Below are positions 8,438 to 17,744 of a DNA stretch of 64,000 bases, piece by piece. Position 1 is the first letter of the stretch. Each line of letters starts with the position of its first letter. Source of the DNA: an uncultured Mediterraneibacter sp. (GTDB lineage: Bacteria > Bacillota > Clostridia > Lachnospirales > Lachnospiraceae); contig NZ_CAKRDI010000005.1 in NCBI RefSeq assembly GCF_934309415.1, positions 87,975 to 151,974 on the forward strand, written 5' to 3'. The notes beneath the pieces are model-generated. The model searched no databases and was not told the origin of the DNA. It saw only the letters and a program-made list of their open reading frames with translations. Made by a program: the position numbers and the translations under genes.

Positions 8438-10285
8438 TTAACGTTTTGCACTGTCAAGTGCTGTCTGACATGCATCAATCAATGCTTTAGAACTACATGT
8501 TGCACCTGAAATAGTGTCAATCTGATCTAAATTGCCTGCTTCTGTAACCTGAGTGACAACTCCTTTCGTGCCTGAAGCTCCATTCATAGCTCTCTTCATG
8601 TACCAGTTGTTCGATTTATCAGACCAGCTTACATCACTTATCGATATAATCTTGTCATTGAAAACTGTGATTGCAAGTGAAACTTCATAAGGATCAAACT
8701 CTTCCTCTTCGTCTGGCTGACACTCCACGCTTGCTGTATAATCACCATTAATATAAACTGTTTCCGGCTCCTCTTCACCTTTTTTCACGAGACCGCTGAT
8801 CGCTGCATTAACAGATGCTGATGCCTTATCTACTTTTTCCTGTTTATCGTCAGAAGTCAATGTTTCTTTCAACTGTTTTGCTTCCTGCAATTTTTGCTGT
8901 AAGACTGCCCAGCTTTCAGGAGTATAATCCTCTTCCTTAAGTGCCTCTGCCATTGCAATGAATTCATCCAGTTTTGTGATATCAATGGTTTCTTTGTTAT
9001 CTTTATTATCCTTATTGTCAGTTCCACTTCCATTTTTGTCATTCAATGGCTTCTGACCATTTGTGATTCTCTTTGCATCTTCCAGTGCGTTGCTGACTGC
9101 GCCAATCAGTCCTTTTGAACTGTAAGTTGCCCCAGACACTGTATCCACATCTGTTTTCTGCTGCTCTACTATTTGATCCACAACATTCAGCGCTCGTTTA
9201 AAGAAGGTCTCATCATCTTCCTCTTCCGTTACAAGAATCGATGTGATTGTCTTATTCTTAAGGACAACCGCAACCGTAATATCTCCCTGATATCCTTCGG
9301 CAGTGCCATAATAAATTCCATCTTTGTACGGGAATTTTCCGGCTACGATATCTCCTGAGTTATGATTGCCATTGTTCTGGTTATTGTTTTGGCCATCGTT
9401 TTTATTATTCTGATTGCTGTTCGTTCCGGCATTCCCACTGTTGCCTGAAGAATCCACAGCAGCCTGGCTCAGCGCATCACGTACTGCTTCAATGATTCCA
9501 ACAGAACTGTAAGTTGCTCCGGAAACAGTATCTACATTTGTACTCTGACTGGATACAATGTTACTGATCAATCCGGATGCTTTCTGAATAAAGCTGTCTC
9601 CATCATCTGTCTTTGTGATTTCAATAGATGCGATTTTTCCATCACTGATCACTACTCTTACAGTCAGAGGGCCTGCAAATCCTGTACCTGTTCCATAATA
9701 AGTTCCATCCTTGTAAGCAGCTGCATCTGATACTTTTTCAACGGTCTTTGATCCACCTGCTGCAGGTGTTGCCGCGCCGGACAGAGAAGCTCCTGTTGTG
9801 CCACTCTCTTTTTTCCCTGTCAATGCATTCTTCACCGCATTAATAATTCCATTAGAACTATAAGTCGCTCCGGAAACCACATCTACATCCAGCTTCTGTG
9901 ACTGAATAATCTTGTCAATTACAGCTTTTGCACGATTAAAGAACGCAGCATCATCTGTTGTACTGATTACATTGATTGCAACAATTGATTTATCCTTAAT
10001 CTGAACAGACACTGTTACATCACCTGAAAAGCCGGTACCTGTTCCCTGATACGTTCCATCTGCCAGATCAAAAGAGCCTTTTGCTCCCTGTATTTCTGCC
10101 TTCGTTTCTTTTTCTGTTGCTTTATCATTGTCTTTCTCTGTCTTGTCAGCTTTTACTGACTTATCAGAAGCATACACAGGAGCCTGATAACCACTCAGTG
10201 AAGATGCCACACATCCTGCCACAACAACTGCTGCCAGACCAGGTGTAAATGACCTCAACTGTTCTATTACTTTCTTTCTGTCCAT
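8438..10285 (-). CDS. Secreted protein with four FMN-binding domains and a FIVAR module
   Basis: A 615-residue exported protein. After an N-terminal hydrophobic export segment it carries three FMN-binding domains in tandem, each about 85 residues and each starting DGTY-x-GTG-x-GF. A FIVAR-like helical module follows at about 430-500, then a fourth, divergent FMN-binding domain. The four expected flavinylation threonines are in SGATYSS (Thr141, 258, 387) and SGATCSS (Thr596). Asn/Gly-rich linkers separate the domains. With four flavins in a chain it could carry electrons through the thick wall, like multi-flavin PplA-type proteins. The apbE gene lies 99 bases upstream; a palindromic repeat fills part of that gap. 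No LPXTG or lipobox is visible. Confidence 0.9.
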   Translation of the reverse strand: MDRKKVIEQLRSFTPGLAAVVVAGCVASSLSGYQAPVYASDKSVKADKTEKDNDKATEKETKAEIQGAKGSFDLADGTYQGTGTGFSGDVTVSVQIKDKSIVAINVISTTDDAAFFNRAKAVIDKIIQSQKLDVDVVSGATYSSNGIINAVKNALTGKKESGTTGASLSGAATPAAGGSKTVEKVSDAAAYKDGTYYGTGTGFAGPLTVRVVISDGKIASIEITKTDDGDSFIQKASGLISNIVSSQSTNVDTVSGATYSSVGIIEAVRDALSQAAVDSSGNSGNAGTNSNQNNKNDGQNNNQNNGNHNSGDIVAGKFPYKDGIYYGTAEGYQGDITVAVVLKNKTITSILVTEEEDDETFFKRALNVVDQIVEQQKTDVDTVSGATYSSKGLIGAVSNALEDAKRITNGQKPLNDKNGSGTDNKDNKDNKETIDITKLDEFIAMAEALKEEDYTPESWAVLQQKLQEAKQLKETLTSDDKQEKVDKASASVNAAISGLVKKGEEEPETVYINGDYTASVECQPDEEEEFDPYEVSLAITVFNDKIISISDVSWSDKSNNWYMKRAMNGASGTKGVVTQVTEAGNLDQIDTISGATCSSKALIDACQTALDSAKR

Positions 10286-10346
10286 CCTTTGGCTCCCCTT
10301 TCTTCTGTTTCTCTCATTTTTTCTTATCTGTCTCTTTATCTCTTAT

Positions 10347-10379
10347 GTTACTGTTCACAGGTAACCTGTAAACAGTAAC
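10347..10379. repeat. Palindromic element, GTAACAGT family
   Basis: A 15-bp inverted repeat (GTTACTGTTCACAGG against CCTGTAAACAGTAAC, one mismatch) with a three-base loop, between apbE and the four-domain FMN gene. The same outer sequence recurs at 33391-33423 and partly at 47392-47418. Confidence 0.75.
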
Positions 10380-10383
10380 TCGC

Positions 10384-11472
10384 TTATTTCTTTATTACAT
10401 TTACTTTATGTTCTGATTCAAACTGATCTGCAATTCCTTCAGACACAGAAAGTGTTCCGTCTTCTGCTTCCAGAATCATGTCGAACTCATCGCTGTGTTC
10501 TTTCCAGAATGCTTCTGCTTTCTCTTCTCCCATAATAAACAGGGAAGTTGAAAGTCCATCTGCCAGAGTTCCATCGCTGCTCACAATGGAGACTGAGATC
10601 AATCCGTTTTCAGCTGGATATCCCGTTCTTGGATCTATAATGTGATGATAGGTCTTTCCATCCTGTTCAAAATAGCGTTCATATCCGCCGGATGTAATCA
10701 CAGCTTTATCCTGCGTTGTCAGGATTCCAAGGTACTCTTCTTCACTGCTTGGGCTCTGAATCGCTACCCGCCACTGACTTCCATCTGTCTTGGTTCCAAG
10801 CACCTGAACATTACCACCTAAATTGGCAAGTCCGCTCTCCACGCCATGTTCTTTGAAGATATCCATGATTCTTGCAGAAGTATATCCTTTTGCAATTCCA
10901 CCAAAATCAATCTTCATTCCCTCCTGATCAAAAGATACTTTTTTGTTCTTCTCATCATATTGAATCTCAGACGCATCTGTCAGTTTTAATAATTCTTTTA
11001 ATTCTGAATCTTCCGGTACTCTGTAATTCTGAGTTGTGAATCCCCATGCTTCCATGATCGGATAAATTGCTATATCAAACAGGCCATCTGTTTTTTCGTA
11101 CAATTCCATCGAACGTTCCAACAAGTAGGACGTATCATCTGTCAATGAACCGCCTCCGTTTGCATTGATCTGTCCAACGTCACTGTTTTCATCTCCGGTT
11201 GAAAGTACTTCATCCAACCGTTTGATTTCATCTGCCGCAGCATCTACTGCTTCCTGAGCATTTTCACCATATGCTTTCAGACTCATGTATGTGTCCATGG
11301 CAAATAATTCAGTGGAAGCTTCCTGACTGTCTGCATCATCAGACTGTGTAGAAGATTCTGTGTTTTCTGTATTATTTTCTTTTGTTGCAGATGAATCTGC
11401 CTTTGACGTACAGCCAGTAAATAATGCTGTACAAAGTATGGCTGTGATAAGTAATACTTTTCTGTTTTTCAT
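10384..11472 (-). CDS. apbE: FAD:protein FMN transferase (ApbE family lipoprotein)
   Basis: A 362-residue extracytoplasmic lipoprotein that moves FMN from FAD to Thr or Ser of a target protein. The signal peptide ends in the lipobox LFTGC, with Cys21 lipidated. Family motifs include FAMDTYMSL, the DFGGIAKGY segment that binds FAD, GGNVQVLG, and the Mg-site region IDPRTGYPAENGLISVS followed by LADGLSTSLFIMG. The length is usual for ApbE. It heads the cluster, and five matching SGAT acceptor sites are encoded directly downstream, which makes the substrates clear by context. A weak ribosome site precedes the ATG. A dyad at 11552-11572 may be its operator. Confidence 0.93.
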   Translation of the reverse strand: MKNRKVLLITAILCTALFTGCTSKADSSATKENNTENTESSTQSDDADSQEASTELFAMDTYMSLKAYGENAQEAVDAAADEIKRLDEVLSTGDENSDVGQINANGGGSLTDDTSYLLERSMELYEKTDGLFDIAIYPIMEAWGFTTQNYRVPEDSELKELLKLTDASEIQYDEKNKKVSFDQEGMKIDFGGIAKGYTSARIMDIFKEHGVESGLANLGGNVQVLGTKTDGSQWRVAIQSPSSEEEYLGILTTQDKAVITSGGYERYFEQDGKTYHHIIDPRTGYPAENGLISVSIVSSDGTLADGLSTSLFIMGEEKAEAFWKEHSDEFDMILEAEDGTLSVSEGIADQFESEHKVNVIKK

Positions 11473-11551
11473 TAACTGATTGATTCTGCCCTTCTATATA
11501 TTACTGTTGATTTTCAAATTAACAACACAATATTTTGTCTATATATTTTTT

Positions 11552-11572
11552 ATAACGAAATATCTTTGTTAT
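11552..11572. promoter_or_regulatory. Operator-like dyad upstream of apbE
   Basis: The 21-base sequence ATAACGAAATATCTTTGTTAT has 7 of its 9 outer position pairs complementary and lies 80 bases above the apbE start. The 310-base gap around it (11473-11784) also holds the terminator at 11681-11724; no clear -35/-10 pair was found. Confidence 0.25.
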
Positions 11573-11680
11573 ATTTATTATTGTTAGTCATTTCTCACAC
11601 AAATAAGTTGTAACTACCAGTACAGTATTATATACTATATCTTTTTTAGTTTCAATTTATTAAGATGAGAATTTTTCTCA

Positions 11681-11724
11681 TTAAAAGATGGAGCATAGTG
11701 AATATTATTTCACTATGCTCCATC
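11681..11724 (-). terminator. Terminator of the transglutaminase-like giant gene
   Basis: A perfect 16-bp stem GATGGAGCATAGTGAA/TTCACTATGCTCCATC with a six-base loop. On the minus strand it is followed by TTTTAAT; on the plus strand by TTTTTG, so it could act in both directions. Confidence 0.85.
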
Positions 11725-11784
11725 TTTTTGTAGCCTTGTTTATAAATCAGATAATCTAATTTATTTGAACTAACCTCTTAAACT

Positions 11785-14700
11785 TTATTTTGCTTTTCCA
11801 TATACATACGGTGCAGCTTCTCCGATAATTCTCTTTCCGCTTGCATCTTTATAGTATGGATATACCCAGTAGAAGTTATAATCTGTTGTAAGCGCTTTTA
11901 CATCTGTATACGTAGCTGATGAAGTCATGCCAATATAAGCACGTTCTCCATTTCCACGTTTTCCGTAAATCAGATAGCCCTGTACTCCACTGGTCTTGCT
12001 CTTTGTCCAGCTTAACTTAACTCCGCCTGCAACTCCTGTTGCTTTCAGGTTTGTTACTGCTTCAAATACTTTTGCTTTTCCATATACATATGGTGCAGCA
12101 TCTCCAACAACTCTGTTTCCGTCTGCATCTTTGTAATATGGATATACCCAGTAGAAGTTATAATCTGTTGTAGATGCTTTCTGATCTGTATATGTAGTTG
12201 CATTTGTTGTCATACCAATATAACCATACTTGCCATCTTTTCCATATTTACCATAGATCAGATAACCTTCTGCTCCAGCTGACTGAGTCCAGCTAAGTTT
12301 TACTCCGCCTGCAACTCCTGCTGTCTTCAGATCTGTTACAGCTGCACACTTTTTAGCTTTTCCATATACATAATTTGGTGTCTTACCTACAAATCTCTTT
12401 CCTGTAGAATCTTTGCAGTATGCATAAATCCAATAGAAATTGTATTTATCTGCTGCTGCATTCTTATCTACATATGCTGTCTGGCTTTCAGTCATTCCGA
12501 TATAGCCATATTTTCCATCAGATCCGCGTTTTCCGTAAATCAGATATCCATCAGCATCGTCCATCTTATCCCAGGAAAGTTTTACTTTACCAACTGTTGA
12601 AGATACTTTTACATTCTGAACTACATCAAGTTTATTCTCTGCAAGTTCTATTTCTTTAGTGTCTTCTTTTGTATAAGAAGTACCGTCTGGTGATACTACT
12701 GTTGCAACGTAGTAACCTGCTCCCTTTGTTGTATATGTTGGCTCAATTGTTGTCTCAAATTTGATTGTTACCTCTGGTGTCTGAACATCTGTTGTGTCAT
12801 TTGCACATGTAAATGTTGCTGTTGTTGTCCATGTTCCATCTTCTGCCTCTGTCCAGTCAGACCATACCGGCTCACCATAGTTGTGACCTAATGCATCGAT
12901 TACATCTTCATGTGTATTTGTAATTTCATTTCCATTCGGATCTGTTGCAGTTGCTGTGTATACTTTCTTTCCTTCTGTTTCACATGTAGGATCTGTAATA
13001 ACCGGATCGCTTACTTTTGCATCTGCAGTCTCTACATGAGATGCATCTCTGCTACATGTAAATGTTACAACCGGTGCATAGTTTCCGTCTGCATCTTTCT
13101 TATCCCAGTTCCATGTAGCTTCCCATACGTGTCCAAGAGCCGCAACATCTTCTGTCTTACTCTCTTCGTACTCTTTGCCATTGAATGTTACTTTTGCTGT
13201 GTAAGTGATCTTTCCAGCTTCTGTACATGTAGCACCGTCAGATTTCTCTGTTACTGTTGCATCTACAGTTTCTGTATGACTGTTGTCACGATCACATGTA
13301 AATGTTGCTGTTGCTTTATAAGTATTGTTGTCACCCTTTGTCCAGTTGAATGTTGCTTCATCTTTCCAGTCATGACCAAGTGCTTTTACTTCTACTTCTT
13401 TTGTATCCTCAGCAATTGTAACCTCTTTGTCATCTTTGTCTTTTGCTGTAACTGTTGCTACATATACATCTTTTCCTGCTTCTGTACATGTAGGAGCAAC
13501 GGATTTTTCGCTATCTTTTTTAACTGTAACTGTTGCATTTTCTTCTACAGCTCCACAAACAGTACACTTGAGTTCACCAACAGTAACTGCTGCTCCCTCT
13601 TTCTGTTCTGTAGAGTAACCTGTAATGTTTCCATCTGCATCTTTGATCGCAGCTGCATCCCAGTTGAATTCTACATTCCCGTATGTATGCTGACCTGCTT
13701 CATTTGATACTTCTTCGGATACTAAATATTTAACACCATCTTCAGTTGTACCTGCTGCTTTATAAACATTTGTTACACCTTTATCACATGTTCCAGTACT
13801 GCTAACCAGTTTTGCATCTACTGTTACAGCTTTATCCAGTGTCTTATTGATAGAATCACGGTTTGCTTTATTTGTTGCATTATCGTCAGATGAAAGCAAG
13901 CAATCGAGCTTGTCAATTTTATCTGCACAAGATTCACATTTAAGTGTCTGGAATGTTACTGTTGAGTGATCATCACTCCATTTTGCATCTGTCGGTACAT
14001 ATGTATGACCTTCTGCTTCGTTTTTAATAGCTGCATCCCAGATAGCTTTTCTCTTCTCATATGTAGAGTTGGCCTGTTCGTAATTAGATTTAACAGGTTC
14101 TGTAATACAAGCACCACATTCCGGGCATACATAGTTATCTGCTTCGTTTTTAACACCATCTGTCTTTGTATAGTATACCTCATGGAATTTGATGTAATGA
14201 TGTTCATGTGCTGTATTTTCTTTTTCTACACGTGTGCCATCTTTAATCAAACCACAATCAGAACAACGTTCCTCTGTAAATGCATCGCGACCACAGGTTG
14301 CAGGTACAGAAACTGTTTCATAGTTATGTGAAGTACCTGTGAGTGTCTTCAGATCAACAGTGTCTACAAAGTTAGCTGACCACATGAACTCGTCATTATC
14401 ATTGTTCTGTGCACCCATGATCTGCTGATATTTCTTGTAGTTTGTATAAGTTGGGTTGTAATCTGTCTCTTCAAATTCATAACCGTAGCTTGTATGATCA
14501 AGGATATCACTCTTACCGGAAATGAATGCAAAGTTTGTACCGATAGAAACAACCAGATCATCACCTTTTACTGTTAAACCAGCAATCGGATGATTTGTAA
14601 CAGTGAAATCTGCATTATCTTCACTTGTTGTTGTAAATGCCATACCACCAAACAACTTGGTTGTATCACGTTTTGCAGATACAGTATTGTATTCTTTCAC

Positions 14701-17241
14701 TACAGCTACAGTACCATCTGCAGGATCATAAGAAACAATATCATTAGATACATTGAAATAAATCTTACCATCTGTATACATAGCTGCTGTCAGACCAATA
14801 GATGGATAAACGCTCTGCTCCTCTACAAACTGTGCATACAGTTTTGTCAGAAGATCATTCTTTTCCATCTTTCCGTCTTTCAGAACACTTACAAATGTAT
14901 CGTCATCATCGCTGTTTTCCTTATCAGTAAAGTTAATCAGTGTCTCATAATCGCTGTCTCCATCCTGTGTGTCATCAGATGTCAGTTTGTGACGAACGAT
15001 CTTATACTCTGTTGACTTCTGATTCTGGTTCATACTTGTTCTTGAGAACAAATCTGTAGAATCATACATGTAGTATGCATAGCCATCTGCATAGTATACA
15101 TTACTTGCTGCACGTGCCATCCATGCAGTCTCATATGTCTTATCAGTTGCTACATCTTTATACAGGGACCTGATATCGCTATAGTTACCACTGTATAGGC
15201 TTTCTGTACTTGTTTCACTAAACAGGAAGAATGCATGGTTCATATCACCATCCGTCTCTACACGGTCACGACTCATAACCTCTGTGTATACATCTGCATA
15301 ACATGGGTCAATATAGTACCATGTTTCTCCAACCTTCACTGCATTCCAGTAATGATCAGATGCAAAACCTTCCTGCTCCTCACCATACATTGTAACATCT
15401 GACTGGAATGAAATTCTTACAAGGTCAACTGTATAATTCTTAGTTGTATCAAGTTTTCCATCTGTATAATACAGTTCTTTTGCTGTCTTCCAGTTATCAC
15501 ATACTTCTGAAGTTGTTCCATCATCTGCTGTAACAGTTGTCTTACTGTCATAACCTTTCTCAGGATCAATCAGATAAATATCTTTATCCAAGCACTGAAC
15601 AAGATATGTATAAGCTTTAGAATATCCAAGGCATACGGATGTTCCCATTCCGAAAGCTCCAAACTGTGAGCCTTCCCAGTAATTGATAACACCAGTTGTC
15701 ATACCGTCTGCCGCCTGCTGTGCATAAATCGGAATTGCATCTTTAAAACTTGTGTCTTTTTCTCCATCATTATTCAAATCTAATGCAGGATCATCACTCT
15801 TTAACTGCTGCTGTGTCAATTCCTCAACAGTCATCTTATAACCTGGTGCATTTTCAGGGTCAACCTCAACACCATTTTCTTCTGCATCTTTAATAAATGC
15901 ATCTGCCTGTTCTTTTAACTGATCTGCTGTATCATCACCAAAATTGGATCTTGCATATCCATCTGGATCAGCATCAATGGCATCTTTATTTGCTGTCAAA
16001 TACGCTTCTGCCTGTTCCTGTGCAGCCTGTTTTTCTTCATCTGTTGCTTCACTTTCATCTTTGCCTAAAGCCTGCTTATATACCGCATTTTGGATTGCTT
16101 TCTCATAGAACTGAACACGAAGATTATCTTCAATTCCGGCAAAAATCTGATCATGAAAGTTCTGTTTAATCTGAGGTTCATAAACATTATAAATCTCTGT
16201 ATTTACTTCTTTCTCATGCTCCTGTGGCTGAGGATCTTTGGCAATCATCGGCTTATCATCTTCTGTTTCCTTACCAGAGTTCATGATATAGGACATATCA
16301 AAAGTATTCTCATGAGCCAGCCAGTCATTCAAAACAAGAAGTTTCTGAGCCTTTGTCTGAGCGCCAGATGCCTCAACTGCTGCAAGAGCATCTTTTCTTG
16401 CATTCTGGACATCTGTACCATAGTACTTAATACCTAACTTATCACCATATGTGAAAGTGAAGATCATACCTGTCAGATCATCATAACTATATTCACCATT
16501 TCTTACCTGATCAACTGTCGCACCGTCCAATGCAAGCATCTCACCAAGGATTCCCAATCCATCCTTATCATCATTGAAATCAAGGAAGAAAGGATTCTGA
16601 ACACCCAATACATTGGCATTGGCAGACCACTGATTCAGATACTGCTGATACATGCCGACAACAGTATTGATCTGATCTTCTGATAATTTTTTCTTTTCTG
16701 TAGTTTCTGTCTCTTCATCGGAATATGCTGCAATGGCATTGACATCAGAGTTTTCATCCTCCATGCCTTCTTCGCCGCCTACAATCTCAATATTCTCCAG
16801 TGCTTCACGCAGACTCTGAATTGAAGGATCAGATTCATCAATCTCTACATCCTTTGTCAGCTGTTCAGCTACAGCTGCATTAGCACCCTGGAAGTTAATT
16901 GTCGGGATAGAAATTGTATAACCACCATCCACCTTAACTTCATTATCTCCTTCTTCAGCAGCCTGAGCATCTGCATCAGCAGCTTCATCTGCTGTATCCT
17001 GCTCGTCCGCCTCTTCAGGAGTCGCATCGTCTGCTGCTGTGGAATCATCAGCTTCATCTACTGCTGCATCATCCGCTACAGCATCAGCTTCATCTGTTGT
17101 TTCCTGAACAGCTGTGGCATCGTTATTCTCATCTTCTGCTACATTATCTGTCGGCTCTGCATAAGCAGGCATTGGAACAGATGTTGCTAACATAGCAGCT
17201 GAAAGCACGATACCTAAAAGTTGTGTTTTCTTCTTTTTCAT
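11785..17241 (-). CDS. Giant secreted transglutaminase-like protein with Cys-pair repeats and three FN3-like modules
   Basis: An exported protein of 1818 residues. The signal peptide (MKKKKTQLLGIVLSAAML, cleavage near PAYAEP) is followed by an Asp/Glu/Ala-rich linker to about residue 105. A transglutaminase-like core has the triad Cys537 (SVCLGYSKAY), His630 (DHYWNAVKVG) and Asp645 (YYIDPCYAD), the arrangement of the bacterial transglutaminase/protease fold. After a beta-rich middle part come repeats with CxxC or single Cys and GH-[DN]-W openings (about 1010-1530), then three FN3-like modules ending YVYGKAK. The start at 17241 has AGAAAGG upstream and the normal signal peptide; an earlier ATG at 17274 adds 11 residues. 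Its own promoter and terminator make it a single-gene unit. Whether it cross-links or cuts protein is unknown. Confidence 0.85.
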   Translation of the reverse strand: MKKKKTQLLGIVLSAAMLATSVPMPAYAEPTDNVAEDENNDATAVQETTDEADAVADDAAVDEADDSTAADDATPEEADEQDTADEAADADAQAAEEGDNEVKVDGGYTISIPTINFQGANAAVAEQLTKDVEIDESDPSIQSLREALENIEIVGGEEGMEDENSDVNAIAAYSDEETETTEKKKLSEDQINTVVGMYQQYLNQWSANANVLGVQNPFFLDFNDDKDGLGILGEMLALDGATVDQVRNGEYSYDDLTGMIFTFTYGDKLGIKYYGTDVQNARKDALAAVEASGAQTKAQKLLVLNDWLAHENTFDMSYIMNSGKETEDDKPMIAKDPQPQEHEKEVNTEIYNVYEPQIKQNFHDQIFAGIEDNLRVQFYEKAIQNAVYKQALGKDESEATDEEKQAAQEQAEAYLTANKDAIDADPDGYARSNFGDDTADQLKEQADAFIKDAEENGVEVDPENAPGYKMTVEELTQQQLKSDDPALDLNNDGEKDTSFKDAIPIYAQQAADGMTTGVINYWEGSQFGAFGMGTSVCLGYSKAYTYLVQCLDKDIYLIDPEKGYDSKTTVTADDGTTSEVCDNWKTAKELYYTDGKLDTTKNYTVDLVRISFQSDVTMYGEEQEGFASDHYWNAVKVGETWYYIDPCYADVYTEVMSRDRVETDGDMNHAFFLFSETSTESLYSGNYSDIRSLYKDVATDKTYETAWMARAASNVYYADGYAYYMYDSTDLFSRTSMNQNQKSTEYKIVRHKLTSDDTQDGDSDYETLINFTDKENSDDDDTFVSVLKDGKMEKNDLLTKLYAQFVEEQSVYPSIGLTAAMYTDGKIYFNVSNDIVSYDPADGTVAVVKEYNTVSAKRDTTKLFGGMAFTTTSEDNADFTVTNHPIAGLTVKGDDLVVSIGTNFAFISGKSDILDHTSYGYEFEETDYNPTYTNYKKYQQIMGAQNNDNDEFMWSANFVDTVDLKTLTGTSHNYETVSVPATCGRDAFTEERCSDCGLIKDGTRVEKENTAHEHHYIKFHEVYYTKTDGVKNEADNYVCPECGACITEPVKSNYEQANSTYEKRKAIWDAAIKNEAEGHTYVPTDAKWSDDHSTVTFQTLKCESCADKIDKLDCLLSSDDNATNKANRDSINKTLDKAVTVDAKLVSSTGTCDKGVTNVYKAAGTTEDGVKYLVSEEVSNEAGQHTYGNVEFNWDAAAIKDADGNITGYSTEQKEGAAVTVGELKCTVCGAVEENATVTVKKDSEKSVAPTCTEAGKDVYVATVTAKDKDDKEVTIAEDTKEVEVKALGHDWKDEATFNWTKGDNNTYKATATFTCDRDNSHTETVDATVTEKSDGATCTEAGKITYTAKVTFNGKEYEESKTEDVAALGHVWEATWNWDKKDADGNYAPVVTFTCSRDASHVETADAKVSDPVITDPTCETEGKKVYTATATDPNGNEITNTHEDVIDALGHNYGEPVWSDWTEAEDGTWTTTATFTCANDTTDVQTPEVTIKFETTIEPTYTTKGAGYYVATVVSPDGTSYTKEDTKEIELAENKLDVVQNVKVSSTVGKVKLSWDKMDDADGYLIYGKRGSDGKYGYIGMTESQTAYVDKNAAADKYNFYWIYAYCKDSTGKRFVGKTPNYVYGKAKKCAAVTDLKTAGVAGGVKLSWTQSAGAEGYLIYGKYGKDGKYGYIGMTTNATTYTDQKASTTDYNFYWVYPYYKDADGNRVVGDAAPYVYGKAKVFEAVTNLKATGVAGGVKLSWTKSKTSGVQGYLIYGKRGNGERAYIGMTSSATYTDVKALTTDYNFYWVYPYYKDASGKRIIGEAAPYVYGKAK

Positions 17242-17431
17242 AGCTTTCCGTTTTCCTTTCTCATACATTTCCAAAACTTTCTCCGTTAAAGTTTCTCTTC
17301 CCTCTTCTTTGCGGCTGCCATCACCTCTTTTTCATATTCGGACTTACACTCCTCCCTGTTTTTATGCATTTCAACTATAACTATTAGTATTTTTTTAGTA
17401 TAAAAATAAATAGTAAGTCCATATTAAGAGT

Positions 17432-17460
17432 AGTATATCACTGAACAAATCTATAGTCAA
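17432..17460 (-). promoter_or_regulatory. Sigma-A promoter of the transglutaminase-like gene
   Basis: On the minus strand TTGACT (17460-17455), a 17-base spacer and TATACT (17437-17432) form a near-consensus promoter. It predicts a 5' leader of about 180 bases. The rest of the 17242-17744 gap holds only the structured terminator of rmlA. Confidence 0.7.
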
Positions 17461-17630
17461 TTAAGCTGGTTGATTTTGACAGATTCTTAATGTTTTTGCG
17501 AATCTGCAAAGTGCCTCTTCCACTAAATACACTATATATAGTTTCTGACTCTGAATCCATTTTTCCTTCCAAATCAACTTTTTTTCATTTTCCAATCATT
17601 TTTCAGGCTGTAAAATATCTTTCCTCACTG

Positions 17631-17740
17631 AAAAACAGATATTATAATGTCTTTTCTTCCGTGATCGCTGTTATTCACAAAACATCTTCAAACGATAACC
17701 TGTGATCTTCACTTTAGTCTTTACACTATAATATCTGTTC
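17631..17740 (-). terminator. Long structured inverted repeat, likely terminator of rmlA
   Basis: Outer arms of 16 bases (17635-17650 and 17723-17738, built on ACAGATATTATA) enclose about 70 bases that contain a second GATC-based inverted repeat. On the minus strand the 3' arm runs into TTTTTC, as in a terminator, but the loop is far longer than usual. Confidence 0.5.
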
Positions 17741-17744
17741 TTAT

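Noticed and set aside
1494-16437. Many plus-strand frames opposite the surface-protein genes
   Set aside because: They are shadows of repetitive minus-strand coding sequence, without ribosome sites and rich in Cys, Phe and Ile.
17490-17705. A 71-codon plus-strand frame between the giant surface gene and rmlA
   Set aside because: It runs through the long inverted repeat, has no ribosome site and is low in complexity.
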